From the NCBI GenBank assembly GCA_003856375.1, contig CP034120.1:1984001-2048000 (forward strand): a DNA stretch of 64,000 nt. The letters run 5' to 3'. The notes beneath the pieces were generated by a model. That model was not told the DNA's origin. It saw only the letters and a program-made list of their open reading frames with translations, and ran no database searches. The translations under genes were made by a program, and so were the position numbers. Each line of letters starts with the position of its first letter. The first letter of the stretch is position 1. Source of the DNA: Glaciecola amylolytica. Its GTDB lineage: Bacteria > Bacteroidota > Bacteroidia > Flavobacteriales_D > Crocinitomicaceae. This document shows positions 9,619 to 19,378 of the stretch, one piece after another.

Positions 9619-12231
9619 ATGAATCAAAACAATGGTAATTTCGTAGCTTTGCATCCGTTAATACGCGAATTGAAAACAAAAAGGAACGTTTTATTTGATT
9701 TTCCGAAGGCAATTGGAACCTTGTTCTTTTTGCTTGTGGCGCTTTTTCCGTATTTATCCCTCGCTCAATCTTTCCCGGCAGATTCTGTCAAAACAGATTC
9801 TACCAAAGTTCGCAAGGTTTACATCAACGATTCTGATTTCAACTCCATTATCACCTACTCTGCCCGCGATTCAATCTATTCCGACCTGAAGAAAAGACAA
9901 GTACATCTTTACGGGGAAGCGAAATTGAACTACGAAGGCATTGATATGTCGGCCGACTATTTGCTCATTGACATGGACAAAAACGAGGTTTTAGCAACTT
10001 ATACGCTCGATTCACTGGGACGAAAAATAGGAAAGCCCTTATTTATTGATAACGGAGATACCTTGAAAGCGGCTTCTATCCGCTACAATTTCGAAACGAA
10101 GAAAGGATTTATCCAGGAAGCTGCGATTAAGCAGGATGAGTATTATCTGAGCATGGAAAAAGCTAAAAGACAGCCCAATGACGATGTTCACTTTGTTCAC
10201 GGAAAATTCACCACTTGTAATCTCGAAGAACCACACTACCATTTTGCACTTTCCAAAGCAGTCATGATTCCGGAGAAACGCATTGTTTCCGGCCCCATCA
10301 ATTTATGGGTTATGGGCGTTCCTACTCCTTTAGGACTTCCTTTTGCAATGATTCCGATGAAGAAGAAAAAGGATCGTCAGAGCGGATTTATTATGCCGCA
10401 ATACTCTGTTGTTTCTGCCTATGGAATGGGATTGCAGGATTTGGGATATTACTTTCCAATTTCAGAACGCTTTCAAACCATTGCATATGCAACCGGATAT
10501 TCCAGGGGAAGTTTTGGGTTCAGAAACTATTCCGAGTATGCCGTAAAATATAAATACAACGGAAATTTTGATCTGGGCTACACCCGTTTCAGATATGGAT
10601 ATCCGGATTCAACGGTTTTCGGTACCACAACAATTCGCTGGACACACAACCAGGATCCGAAACTGAATCCGAACTGGTCGTTTACGGCGAATGTGAACTA
10701 CAACTCCAACTCGACCAACAAACAAACACTGAATACCCAAAACAATCCGCAGTATTTCAACAATACGCTGAACTCCGATATCCGTTTGGGAAAACGCTTC
10801 GGGTCGCTTCCTATTTCTGCCGACCTGAAACTGAGTTTAAGACAAAACTCTACTACCAAAACGATTGATTTAACGTCACCGATCTTTAACTTTCAAACCA
10901 CCAACCGGATTTTTCCATTCAAAAAGGTCAATAAGGTCGTTGGTTTCAGTTATGCCAATGAATTTCAAAACCGCTCTTCTTTCAAGGATCGTTATTTGAA
11001 AAACGGGAGTTTCGACAGTATCGGGCAAAATTTCAGAAACGGATTTACGCAAAACTTCAACGTTCAGGCAACTTTCAGTATTTTGAAAAATACGATCCGG
11101 ATCACGCCTTCCGCTACTTACAAGCAGATCTACAACTTCCAGACGATTCAGAAATCGCTTGACGCCAACAATATTCTTTTAGTCGACACCATTGGTCAGG
11201 GAGGCTTCAGCCATTCATTCAGTTCCAGTGTTTCGATGACTTCCAATTTGTATTCTTATTACCGATTTGTAGGAAAACGCAAGACCTTGCTTCGCCATGT
11301 GATGACACCAACCGTTTCATTCAACTACGCTCCTGCCATTCAACAAGGAATTTCAACTTATATAGATGCTACCGGCAAAGAAATCAGATACAGCAAATTT
11401 GAACGAAGCTTATATTCCGAATACTTAACGAAATCTTCCGGACGAATTGCCATTGGAGTGAACAACACCTTTGAGATCAAGCAGAAAAGTGACAAAGACA
11501 CCCTTACCGGCTTCAAAAAAACACGTCTGATCGACAATTTCTTCCTGAATACGGATTACGATATTTTCAAGGATTCCATGAACTGGGGAGATCTGAATAT
11601 GCGCATGGTAATCAATCCGAATGAATTCATCAACCTGACCATTACAGCAAATCACAGCTGGTATGGCTGGAACGAAAACACCGGTGCTATTAAAAAAGAT
11701 TACGCACTCCGCACAAAACAAGGAATCGGACGGATTACGAGTTCATCTTTTGCCACTACCTTGATTCTGACAACCAAAAAGAGTCGCGAGCGCTTGCAGA
11801 ACATTTCGAACCAAATGGCAAATACCTGGAATCCGCAATACCAGCAATGGATGATCAACCCGAATCAAATGGTTTATTTCGAGATTCCTTGGAAACTTTC
11901 AGTCGATCATATCTTTTCACTCAACCTGAATTCAGATACGGCAACTTATCGAAACAAACATTATTTGCCAACCAATACCATTACACTGAGCGGTGACGTC
12001 AGTCTTACGCCAAACTGGAAAATCGGTGCGCGCATGATGTACGATGTTAAGGGTAGAGTAATCAGTAACTTCAATATTAATTTATACCGAAATATCCACT
12101 GTTGGAACGTGGTTTTCAACTGGACACCAATCGGTACGAACAAAAACTTTACAATAGGAATTCGAGGAAACGCGTCTATGCTGCAAAACGCAAACATCAA
12201 TATCCGCAAACCACCTATTGTACTTAACTAA
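9619..12231 (+). CDS. LptD-like LPS-assembly outer-membrane protein
   Basis: An 870-residue protein counted from the ATG at 9619. An in-frame TTG at 9607 also exists. An internal TAnnTTTG box at 9644-9651, followed by TTG at 9670, would give a cleaner signal peptide (KTKRNVLFDF...LSLAQ). Residues ~70-220 resemble the OstA/LptA-like N-terminal domain (SARDSIYSDLKKRQVHLYG, ...VHFVHGKFTTCN). The long C-terminal part is aromatic, beta-rich and barrel-like. The protein would place LPS in the outer leaflet with LptE. It matches the large Bacteroidetes putative LPS-assembly proteins rather than enterobacterial LptD in detail. Confidence 0.8.
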   Translation: MNQNNGNFVALHPLIRELKTKRNVLFDFPKAIGTLFFLLVALFPYLSLAQSFPADSVKTDSTKVRKVYINDSDFNSIITYSARDSIYSDLKKRQVHLYGEAKLNYEGIDMSADYLLIDMDKNEVLATYTLDSLGRKIGKPLFIDNGDTLKAASIRYNFETKKGFIQEAAIKQDEYYLSMEKAKRQPNDDVHFVHGKFTTCNLEEPHYHFALSKAVMIPEKRIVSGPINLWVMGVPTPLGLPFAMIPMKKKKDRQSGFIMPQYSVVSAYGMGLQDLGYYFPISERFQTIAYATGYSRGSFGFRNYSEYAVKYKYNGNFDLGYTRFRYGYPDSTVFGTTTIRWTHNQDPKLNPNWSFTANVNYNSNSTNKQTLNTQNNPQYFNNTLNSDIRLGKRFGSLPISADLKLSLRQNSTTKTIDLTSPIFNFQTTNRIFPFKKVNKVVGFSYANEFQNRSSFKDRYLKNGSFDSIGQNFRNGFTQNFNVQATFSILKNTIRITPSATYKQIYNFQTIQKSLDANNILLVDTIGQGGFSHSFSSSVSMTSNLYSYYRFVGKRKTLLRHVMTPTVSFNYAPAIQQGISTYIDATGKEIRYSKFERSLYSEYLTKSSGRIAIGVNNTFEIKQKSDKDTLTGFKKTRLIDNFFLNTDYDIFKDSMNWGDLNMRMVINPNEFINLTITANHSWYGWNENTGAIKKDYALRTKQGIGRITSSSFATTLILTTKKSRERLQNISNQMANTWNPQYQQWMINPNQMVYFEIPWKLSVDHIFSLNLNSDTATYRNKHYLPTNTITLSGDVSLTPNWKIGARMMYDVKGRVISNFNINLYRNIHCWNVVFNWTPIGTNKNFTIGIRGNASMLQNANINIRKPPIVLN

Positions 12232-12302
12232 TTGTTAAAAATTTCCGAACATTCTATTTTCAACTAAAAAAATGTTTGTATTTTACCTCAAAACAAACTA
12301 CG

Positions 12303-12878
12303 TTGATTCCTCTCAAAATAGGCAAACAGCCAAGTCCTGAAAAAGGAGATTTACTGCTTTCGGAGCCTTTTCTGATTGACAGCAACTTTTCCCGGGTTGT
12401 GATTCTTCTTTGCGAGCACAACGATGAAGGAAGCTTCGGGCTGATTCTAAACAATACACTCGAGATTGAGATCAATGAATTGGTGACAGATTTTCCCGAG
12501 GCTAAAATTCCTGTGGGATTCGGTGGTCCGGTGGAACGGAATCAGTTGTTCTATGTGCACCAAAATCCGGCAATTGAAGGATGCGCAACCATCAAAGAGG
12601 AATTGTATCTGGGCGGCGATTATACTGAAATAAAACGGTTGATCACCATCAATGAAATGACGCCGGAAAATTTACGTTTTTTTATCGGCTACACCGGTTG
12701 GAGCAAAGGACAGCTGCAGGGAGAAGTTGATGAACTCAGTTGGGTTGTGATGAAAAAGGCGGAAAATTTCTCCGTTTTCAATTTGGTAGACGACGATCTC
12801 TGGCGCGAACTGATTTCCCAATTAGGAGGAAAATACAAACTCATGGCAGATTATCCGCTAAATCCGGCAGACAACTAG
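12303..12878 (+). CDS. YqgE/AlgH family protein
   Basis: A 191-residue protein. There is no ATG in a suitable position; the TTG at 12303 gives a start IPLKIGKQPSPEKGDLLLSEPF typical of the family, whereas the further upstream TTG at 12276 adds an atypical extension. Family motifs include SRVVILLCEHNDEGSFGLILN near the N-terminus, GGPVERNQLFYVH in the middle and FFIGYTGWSKGQL, which match DUF179 (YqgE/AlgH). The function of this family is not settled. The gene is 71 nt downstream of the LptD-like gene. Confidence 0.85.
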   Translation: MIPLKIGKQPSPEKGDLLLSEPFLIDSNFSRVVILLCEHNDEGSFGLILNNTLEIEINELVTDFPEAKIPVGFGGPVERNQLFYVHQNPAIEGCATIKEELYLGGDYTEIKRLITINEMTPENLRFFIGYTGWSKGQLQGEVDELSWVVMKKAENFSVFNLVDDDLWRELISQLGGKYKLMADYPLNPADN

Positions 12879-13008
12879 GCAGAAATATCTTATTTTTGAA
12901 AAGTGAGAAGGTAAAAGTGAAAAGTAAGAAGGTTACATTTGTGAGAAATCACGAGTTGAATCTTTAAACTTTTGAACCTTTCCCTCTTTTGAACAATAAA
13001 AAAATAAG

Positions 13009-14283
13009 ATGAGTGCTCCTTTGGCTGAACGTATGCGTCCGAATGATTTATCCGAATACATCGGGCAACGTCATTTGCTGGAGGAAAACGGGGCTTTAAA
13101 AAAGGCCATTCAATCCAAAATACTTCCATCGATTATTTTCTGGGGACCTCCCGGAGTGGGAAAAACCACTTTGGCAAACTTGCTTGCAAAACAGCTGAAT
13201 CGTCCATTTTATACGCTGTCGGCTATTTCTTCCGGAGTAAAAGATGTACGTGAAATTATTCAGAAAGCGGAAAGTCAGGGAATGTTTCAATCCAACGGAG
13301 CTGTTCTCTTCATCGATGAAATTCATCGTTTCTCCAAATCCCAGCAGGATTCACTGCTTGGAGCTGTTGAAAAAGGAACGATTACCCTCATCGGAGCAAC
13401 AACGGAAAATCCGTCTTTTGAAGTGATTTCCGCACTCCTTTCGCGTTGTCAGGTCTACACACTGGAAAGTCATACGCTGGAAGATCTTCTGGAATTGATC
13501 AACAGAGCAATCAAACAGGATGTTATTCTTTCCAAGCGGAAAATTGAACTGCGCGAGTACAAATCGCTTATTGCCGTAGCCGGCGGTGATGCACGTAAAA
13601 TGCTGAATCTGCTCGAAATGGTAGTCAATACCTTCTCGCCCGGCGAAACCGCGGTTATTACGGACGAATTGGTGAATCAACTGGCACAGCAACGCGTTCG
13701 TTACGACAAAGACGGAGAACAGCATTACGATATTATCTCGGCATTCATCAAATCCATTCGCGGAAGTGATCCCGATGCAGCTGTTTACTGGCTTGCACGA
13801 ATGATCGAAGGTGGCGAAGACCCGAAATTCATTGCCCGAAGATTATTGATTTCGGCATCAGAAGATATTGGTTTGGCAAACCCAACAGCTTTGATCATGG
13901 CAAACAATACGTTTCAAGCCATTCAGGTAATCGGATGGCCCGAAGCCCGCATTATTCTTTCACAGTGTGCCATTTACCTGGCTACTTCCCCGAAAGGAAA
14001 TGCAGCATACATGGCGATCGACGAAGCAATTGCCGAAGTGAGACGAGATCCGAATACTCCTGTCCCACTTCATTTGAGAAACGCACCGACAAAACTCATG
14101 AAAGATCTCGGATATGGAGCAGAATATCAATATGCCCACAGTTTTCCCGGAAATTTTGTATTTCAGCAATACCTTCCCGATTCGTTAAAAGATCACAGTT
14201 TCTTTCACACCGGAAGCAGTGCCCGCGAGCAGGAAATTCAGAAGCAAATTCAAACACTTTGGCCAAATAAATTCAAGAAATGA
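13009..14283 (+). CDS. rarA: Replication-associated recombination protein A (RarA/MgsA)
   Basis: A 424-residue AAA+ ATPase of the clamp-loader-like family. Walker A is GPPGVGKTT (~residue 46), Walker B is LFIDEIHRF (~residue 102), sensor 1 is [11 protein letters not shown], and the arginine finger is in ALLSRCQVY. The C-terminal MgsA/RarA oligomerisation domain includes [29 protein letters not shown]. It acts at stalled replication forks. The stop overlaps the start of the acyltransferase gene by 4 nt (ATGA). Confidence 0.95.
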   Translation: MSAPLAERMRPNDLSEYIGQRHLLEENGALKKAIQSKILPSIIFWGPPGVGKTTLANLLAKQLNRPFYTLSAISSGVKDVREIIQKAESQGMFQSNGAVLFIDEIHRFSKSQQDSLLGAVEKGTITLIGATTENPSFEVISALLSRCQVYTLESHTLEDLLELINRAIKQDVILSKRKIELREYKSLIAVAGGDARKMLNLLEMVVNTFSPGETAVITDELVNQLAQQRVRYDKDGEQHYDIISAFIKSIRGSDPDAAVYWLARMIEGGEDPKFIARRLLISASEDIGLANPTALIMANNTFQAIQVIGWPEARIILSQCAIYLATSPKGNAAYMAIDEAIAEVRRDPNTPVPLHLRNAPTKLMKDLGYGAEYQYAHSFPGNFVFQQYLPDSLKDHSFFHTGSSAREQEIQKQIQTLWPNKFKK

Positions 14284-15224
14284 GTAGAGTTACTTACTAT
14301 TTATTCGTTTTGCCCTTGTCCAAACTTCCGCTTTGGTTCACTTACCGTTTTTCGGATTTGTTCTATTTGCTTCTCATTACTGTTTTCCCTTACCGTAAAA
14401 AAGTGATTGAGGGAAATATTGCCCGTTCTTTCCCGGATTTAAGCCAAAAGGAACAGCGAAAAATCAAGCGTTCTTTCTACCGTCATTTCGCCGATATGCT
14501 TCTGGAAGGAGTTAAAAATCTGGGGATTTCGGAAAAAGAATTGCAAAGACGTTTTGTCATCCTGAATCCGGAGTTGATGGAAGAATTATTTGAACAGCAG
14601 AAAAGCGTTCTATTGGTTTCCGCTCACTATATGAATTGGGAATGGATGATTACCGGACAGGATTTGTTCTTTCCACACAAAGCCATTGGAATCGGAATGC
14701 CTTTGACGAGCGGTTATTGGGACAAAACGATCAATACACTCCGTTCGCGCTTCGGAATGCAGGTGATTCATGCTAAAATTGTGAAGGAAACTTTTAATTC
14801 TTATGTGGAAAAGGGAATCCCGACTGCTACACTTGTTTTGAGTGATCAAAGTCCGGCAGATTCGATGAAAAGCTATTGGATGACCTTTTTGAATCAGCAG
14901 ACCGGAGTTATTTTCGGAGCCGAGCAGCTTGCAAACACGTATGATCAGGCCGTTGTTTTTTACCTTCCAAAGAAAATCAAACGCGGATACTACGAAGTGG
15001 AACTGCAGCTTTTAACCGATGAACCGCGTTCACTTCCCTGGGGAAAAATTACGGAAACACACACGCGTTTACTGGAAGAACGGATTATTTCCGAACCAGG
15101 GCCATGGCTTTGGTCTCACAAACGATGGAAACGAACTGTTCCGGATGATATTCCCAAACTAAAAGAGATACAACGTGAGAAATTCAATAACCTTTTTAGG
15201 AGCAATTCTGATTTGCAGTCTTAG
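14280..15224 (+). CDS. Lysophospholipid/lipid A acyltransferase (LpxL/HtrB family)
   Basis: A 314-residue membrane-associated protein. An N-terminal hydrophobic segment is followed by the LpxL-type acyltransferase domain; the catalytic HxxxxD/E motif appears as SAHYMNWEW (~residues 118-126). The C-terminal part keeps the family end pattern WLWSHKRWKR. It would transfer a secondary acyl chain onto lipid A or a related lipid. It is coupled to rarA by an ATGA overlap and overlaps the following gene by about 50 nt. Confidence 0.88.
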   Translation: MSRVTYYLFVLPLSKLPLWFTYRFSDLFYLLLITVFPYRKKVIEGNIARSFPDLSQKEQRKIKRSFYRHFADMLLEGVKNLGISEKELQRRFVILNPELMEELFEQQKSVLLVSAHYMNWEWMITGQDLFFPHKAIGIGMPLTSGYWDKTINTLRSRFGMQVIHAKIVKETFNSYVEKGIPTATLVLSDQSPADSMKSYWMTFLNQQTGVIFGAEQLANTYDQAVVFYLPKKIKRGYYEVELQLLTDEPRSLPWGKITETHTRLLEERIISEPGPWLWSHKRWKRTVPDDIPKLKEIQREKFNNLFRSNSDLQS

Positions 15225-16188
15225 CTTTGGTCAGAAGATCCTTTCGGTGGATACGCTTCATTTCACAAAAGAAAAGTCGTATTCCCGCATTGTTGCGCGC
15301 TATTCCAAAAATGAACTGGTATTCGGAACTTCCAAAACCGGGGTCATTCTTTACAATGAAAAGAGCAAACAAACTCAGACTTTGGTTCAACCTGTCAATT
15401 GCGGCGAGTTTCGCGATCTGATTGTAGATGGAAAAAACATCTACACATGCGTTAGCGGCGATTCAGGGATTATTTACAAGGCAACTAAGAAAAAGGTTCG
15501 TGAAATCTATCAGGATAATCGTTTTATTGACGATATCGTTCTGAAAAGCAATCGTGATTTAATCGTTTTAACTGACCCGGTAGATCATGAACTATACATT
15601 CCAATTATACATCCCAAAAAGAAATACGTTTCTGTATTCGGCCCATTTCAAACTGTTGAAGGCGAAGCATATTTTGCAGCCAGTGGAACAACAGCACAGT
15701 TAATCGACGGTTTCTATTATCACATTTCGGGCGGACCGAATAATGCCACGTTTTACCGCAGAAGCACTTTTCAATATGACGCCAATCTAACCACTCAACT
15801 GCCTCTGCCAAAGGCAGAAGGCGGCGGACCTTTCTCCATTTTGATGCTTGATACCAAAAACGGCGTCATCGTTGGTGGAAATTATCTCAAACCCAATTCA
15901 TCTGATTCGACTGCAATCTACACTTCCGACGGAGGAAAAACATGGAGGATTTCTGAAAAATGCCCGGGCGGCTACCGCTCTTGTGTAACGGGAGATTCGA
16001 GCATATTATTTTCCTGCGGTACAAACGGAATTGATTATTCAAAGGACGGCGGAAAAACCTGGAATTTCTTTGCAGAAGGGAATTTCTGCGCACTTCTTTG
16101 GGAGAAAAATGTTTTGTATGCTACGACGAACAAAGGATATTGTCTGAAGTTTAATCTGGAAGGGGCAAAAATTGAAAAAACTCAATGA
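15175..16188 (+). CDS. Secreted BNR/sialidase-like beta-propeller protein
   Basis: A 337-residue protein starting at a GTG that lies inside the 3' end of the acyltransferase gene (50-nt overlap). A signal peptide is clear (residues 1-19, LICSLSFGQ). Two BNR motifs are visible, TSDGGKTW and SKDGGKTW, the Asp-box signature of sialidase or Ycf48-like propellers. The catalytic residues of sialidases are not recognisable, so a binding or scaffold role is as likely as an enzymatic one. Confidence 0.75.
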   Translation: MRNSITFLGAILICSLSFGQKILSVDTLHFTKEKSYSRIVARYSKNELVFGTSKTGVILYNEKSKQTQTLVQPVNCGEFRDLIVDGKNIYTCVSGDSGIIYKATKKKVREIYQDNRFIDDIVLKSNRDLIVLTDPVDHELYIPIIHPKKKYVSVFGPFQTVEGEAYFAASGTTAQLIDGFYYHISGGPNNATFYRRSTFQYDANLTTQLPLPKAEGGGPFSILMLDTKNGVIVGGNYLKPNSSDSTAIYTSDGGKTWRISEKCPGGYRSCVTGDSSILFSCGTNGIDYSKDGGKTWNFFAEGNFCALLWEKNVLYATTNKGYCLKFNLEGAKIEKTQ

Positions 16189-16195
16189 TATCGGG

Positions 16196-16370
16196 CCTCT
16201 AAGTGTTTTTAACGGTTACGCAACGGATAAAATGACGATCCCTATCATTCATTCGTAACAAACTGATAAACAATCAGTTACAAGAAAAAAAGTCGATAAA
16301 GCCTAAGACTCCAATAATTCAGTAAACCCACTGGTACTGCACCTCTAACGGTTTTTAACGGTTACACAAC
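16196..16370. repeat. 29-bp direct repeat pair
   Basis: Two copies (16196-16224 and 16342-16370) differ at 3 of 29 positions and share the core tttttaacggttac. They lie 146 bp apart between the convergent propeller and thioredoxin genes. Confidence 0.7.
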
Positions 16371-16382
16371 CGTAATATTGAA

Positions 16383-16817
16383 CTATTTGATCCCCGCAAT
16401 TGCAGCCAACAGTTTTTCCTTACTCTGTTTTCCAACAAATTTCCGAACCAATTTTCCTTCTCCGTTAATAAAAAGCAAGGTCGGATAACCCGTAACGGTA
16501 TAGGCTTTTGAAATCATCGGGCCGTCTTTGTCTTTTTCAGCATCAATTTTCAGGTTAATGAAGCGCTTATTGAATTCTCTTCCCACTTCCGAGTCCTGAA
16601 AAGTTGTTTTTGCCATTTCTTTACACGGTCCGCACCAACTCGTATGCACATCAATAAAAATGAGTTTGCCGGAAGATTGCGCTTGTTTGATTGCTTTTTC
16701 AAACGGAATTTTGGTAAATTTGATTCCGGAAGTTTCCATTACAGCTTCCTTTTTAGATGTGTGAAAGGAAAAGAAAATCAGGGAAGCTCCTAAAAGGAGA
16801 ATGATCGGAAATTTCAT
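16383..16817 (-). CDS. Thioredoxin-like protein, exported or membrane-anchored
   Basis: A 144-residue protein with an N-terminal hydrophobic signal (residues 1-20) and a thioredoxin fold. The active site is WCGPC (~residues 62-66), and the cis-proline segment is GYPTLLF (~107-113). It is probably periplasmic and reduces or isomerises disulfides. It is a single gene, convergent with the propeller protein. The 222 bp upstream hold only A/T-rich sequence and a stretch resembling the aagtgaaaag-type runs at 12900. Confidence 0.85.
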   Translation of the reverse strand: MKFPIILLLGASLIFFSFHTSKKEAVMETSGIKFTKIPFEKAIKQAQSSGKLIFIDVHTSWCGPCKEMAKTTFQDSEVGREFNKRFINLKIDAEKDKDGPMISKAYTVTGYPTLLFINGEGKLVRKFVGKQSKEKLLAAIAGIK

Positions 16818-17039
16818 ATTTATGGTTTTAATGTGTCTTTTTTTTAAAATTAGGTATTAATTTGAGTTGTTTGAGTCAATTACGAATGTCGAGTTACCAA
16901 AAAACATTAAACTTTTCAATTCTCACTTTTACCTTTTACTTTATGTTTCAATTTTTTTCTCTCAAAAGAGTCTGAATAACGTTATAAATCTGCTATTTTG
17001 TATTTGAAATAAACAAACACCAAGTATTGTTCCAAACTT

Positions 17040-18041
17040 ATGGCTTTCAAGATTCGTTATCTTCATTGTTCTCCCGAAACTCAGACTGAAATTTCATCGG
17101 TTATTGATCAATGGGAGCATTCAGATTCAAGCTATCAGGTAAAAACAAGCGGTTCGACCGGCAATCCGAAACTCATTACACTTTCCCGTGTTCAGTTAGA
17201 AGCTTCTGCCAAAAGAAGCAATGCATTCTTCTGTTTGAATGAACATTCACGTGTTTTTATGTGTTTGTCTCCTCAAACCATTGGAGGAAAAATGATGTTG
17301 ATTCGTGCTCTGGCGGGAAATTATGCCATCGATGTGACTGAAGCAAGTGGAAATCCTGAAACTCAGATTCAAGACCATACGCACTATTCGTTTATTTCAC
17401 TTGTTCCTTATCAGATAAAACGCATTCTGGAAGAAACTCCTGAAAAATTGAATCTCTTTGATCAAATACTACTTGGCGGAATGGGACTTTCCAATGATTT
17501 GGAAAAGGCACTCTCAACCTTGAAACCCTCCGTTTATCTTGGTTTCGGAATGACAGAAACGGTTTCTCATATTGCACTTCGAAAAATGGGAACTCCAGTC
17601 TACGAAGCTTTGGACGGAGTGAATCTTGAATCTGAAAACAATTGTCTGATTGTCTCTGATTCCAAACTGGGAATTCAACAACTAAAAACGAATGATTTGG
17701 TAAAATTTCACGGTCCGAATCGTTTTGAATGGCTTGGAAGAGCCGATTTTGTAATTAACAGCGGTGGAATCAAAATTCATCCGGAATCATTGGAGCAAGT
17801 GGTCGGTTCATTTATTTCCGTTCCCTTTATTTTTGGGGGAATGATTCATGATTCTTTTGGAGAAATCTGTGTTCTTATTATTGAAAAAGCGCTTTCTGAG
17901 ACGGATTTCAAGCAAATTCAAGCTCTTGTTCAGGAAAAATTCGGTAAATACGCTATTCCGAAGCAGCAAATCGTTCGCCCGATTCTGAGAACGGATAATG
18001 GGAAGATCAGAAGAAATGAAATTTTAAATGCGCTCAAATGA
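17040..18041 (+). CDS. menE: o-Succinylbenzoate-CoA ligase-like AMP-binding enzyme (MenE)
   Basis: A 333-residue adenylate-forming enzyme, shorter than ordinary acyl-CoA ligases as usual for Bacteroidetes MenE. The P-loop core is TSGSTGNPK (~residues 36-44). The A5 region is YLGFGMTETV, and the hinge/A8 region is GRADFVINSGGIKIHPE. The conserved C-terminal lysine is in NGKIRRNE. It would activate o-succinylbenzoate in menaquinone synthesis. No other men genes are adjacent, so the substrate is an inference. It overlaps the J-domain gene by 4 nt. Confidence 0.8.
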   Translation: MAFKIRYLHCSPETQTEISSVIDQWEHSDSSYQVKTSGSTGNPKLITLSRVQLEASAKRSNAFFCLNEHSRVFMCLSPQTIGGKMMLIRALAGNYAIDVTEASGNPETQIQDHTHYSFISLVPYQIKRILEETPEKLNLFDQILLGGMGLSNDLEKALSTLKPSVYLGFGMTETVSHIALRKMGTPVYEALDGVNLESENNCLIVSDSKLGIQQLKTNDLVKFHGPNRFEWLGRADFVINSGGIKIHPESLEQVVGSFISVPFIFGGMIHDSFGEICVLIIEKALSETDFKQIQALVQEKFGKYAIPKQQIVRPILRTDNGKIRRNEILNALK

Positions 18042-18892
18042 CCAAAAGTGAATGTTTTCGGTTACTTGGGCTTCCTGCTACTGCCAGTGAAAGTGAGATT
18101 CGCAAACAGTACAAGAAAATGGCCCTGCGTCTCCATCCGGACGTAAACCCGGATCCGAGAGCACACGAAGCGTTTATCAAACTGAGTAAAGCAGTTGAAA
18201 TCCTGCTCAACCCGGATTACAAAGAAGAAAGAACTGACAAGCGGGAATCCAGAAGAGCAGGCAATGAATCGGAAGAAGAGCGTTTGGAACGAATGCGTGT
18301 AGCCAAAATGCGCTACGAACAGCAGCGTATGCGTCAGGCGCAAGACAATGCAATCTACTTTCGGTCTTTAACAAGCGGGATGCGCTGGAGCATTTACAAA
18401 TACATCATGCGGGTTTCTGTGGTTTTGTCTCTTGCTATGACCGTTGAATTGTTCCTTCCACGCCATTACGAAAAGGATGTTTTGCTCGGTTCAACGAAAT
18501 CTCTGAACAACGGGATTATCAAGGGCAATATTACCCGGATCAAATTGGAGAAAAACGGATCTTATTACATTCAAAACACTCCTTCTGCCTGGGCAAGTAC
18601 CTATCCGGAAGTGATTATTGAGAGTTCGTGGTTTCTGCATACACCGATTAAAATGATCACTACAGACGATTTTGCCCGGTACCGCAGTGCATTTGATTTC
18701 CATATCTGGAGCGTTCGTTATCCCTTGATTTTACTGCTTTTACTTCCTCTCTACCCTTATTTGAGACGCAGAAAAACACTGACATTTGTCTTTCTCTATC
18801 ATTTGTCTTTTTGGGGAGTTGGAATGATTTCGGCTTATCTCCTCCTCACTCAGGGAAGATTGATCCATTTATTAAGTCTCGGATTTTTGTAA
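18038..18892 (+). CDS. J-domain membrane protein
   Basis: A 284-residue protein. Residues ~3-65 are a DnaJ J-domain with the HPD motif (LHPDVNPD, ~residues 33-35). A charged helix follows, then a hydrophobic segment near residues 115-135. The C-terminal part has two more hydrophobic stretches (~225-245 and 250-275). It lacks the Gly/Phe and zinc-finger regions of DnaJ, so it is a specialised co-chaperone that would recruit DnaK to the membrane. It is coupled to menE by an ATGA overlap. Confidence 0.8.
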   Translation: MTKSECFRLLGLPATASESEIRKQYKKMALRLHPDVNPDPRAHEAFIKLSKAVEILLNPDYKEERTDKRESRRAGNESEEERLERMRVAKMRYEQQRMRQAQDNAIYFRSLTSGMRWSIYKYIMRVSVVLSLAMTVELFLPRHYEKDVLLGSTKSLNNGIIKGNITRIKLEKNGSYYIQNTPSAWASTYPEVIIESSWFLHTPIKMITTDDFARYRSAFDFHIWSVRYPLILLLLLPLYPYLRRRKTLTFVFLYHLSFWGVGMISAYLLLTQGRLIHLLSLGFL

Positions 18893-18925
18893 ACACTTTT
18901 TGTCCTGCAATATTCAGAAAACAAT

Positions 18926-19378
18926 TTATCTTTTCATTGCACGGTCCATATCGCGTTTGTCGTCTTTTTCTTTCAGATCGTGACGTTTGTCGTGCAATTT
19001 CTTACCGACAGCAGTAGCCATTTCCAGTTTCAACCAACCTTTTTCAGATAAAAACAATCTCAGCGGAACAATGGTATTTCCTTTTGTTTTAAGCCACTTT
19101 TCCAGCTTTTTGATCTCTTTCTTGTTCAAAAGGAGCTTTCTGTCAGAGCGTGCCATGTGGTTGTAGAACGAGCCGTTTTCATAAGGTGAAACGTGCATAT
19201 TCCGGATAAACGCTTGTCCTTCATCCACAATACAATATGCTTCAAGAATACTCGCCTTCCCGTTGCGGATGCTTTTTATCTCAGTTCCTGAAAGCACCAT
19301 TCCCGCGGTAAAAAATTCATCTAACTGAAATTCAAACCGGGCGCGTTTATTCTTAATATTTACTTCGTTCTTAGACAT
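18926..19378 (-). CDS. smpB: SsrA-binding protein SmpB
   Basis: A 150-residue protein starting at ATG 19378; an upstream in-frame TTG at 19384 is less likely. It shows the family motifs NKRARFEF, GMVLSGTEIKSIRNGKASILEAY and LFLSEKGWLKLE, followed by the basic tail with KLHDKRHDLKEKD. It binds tmRNA and enters the ribosomal decoding site during trans-translation. Its partner ssrA is about 3 kb away. The start overlaps the stop of the upstream membrane-protein gene by 8 nt. Confidence 0.95.
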   Translation of the reverse strand: MSKNEVNIKNKRARFEFQLDEFFTAGMVLSGTEIKSIRNGKASILEAYCIVDEGQAFIRNMHVSPYENGSFYNHMARSDRKLLLNKKEIKKLEKWLKTKGNTIVPLRLFLSEKGWLKLEMATAVGKKLHDKRHDLKEKDDKRDMDRAMKR

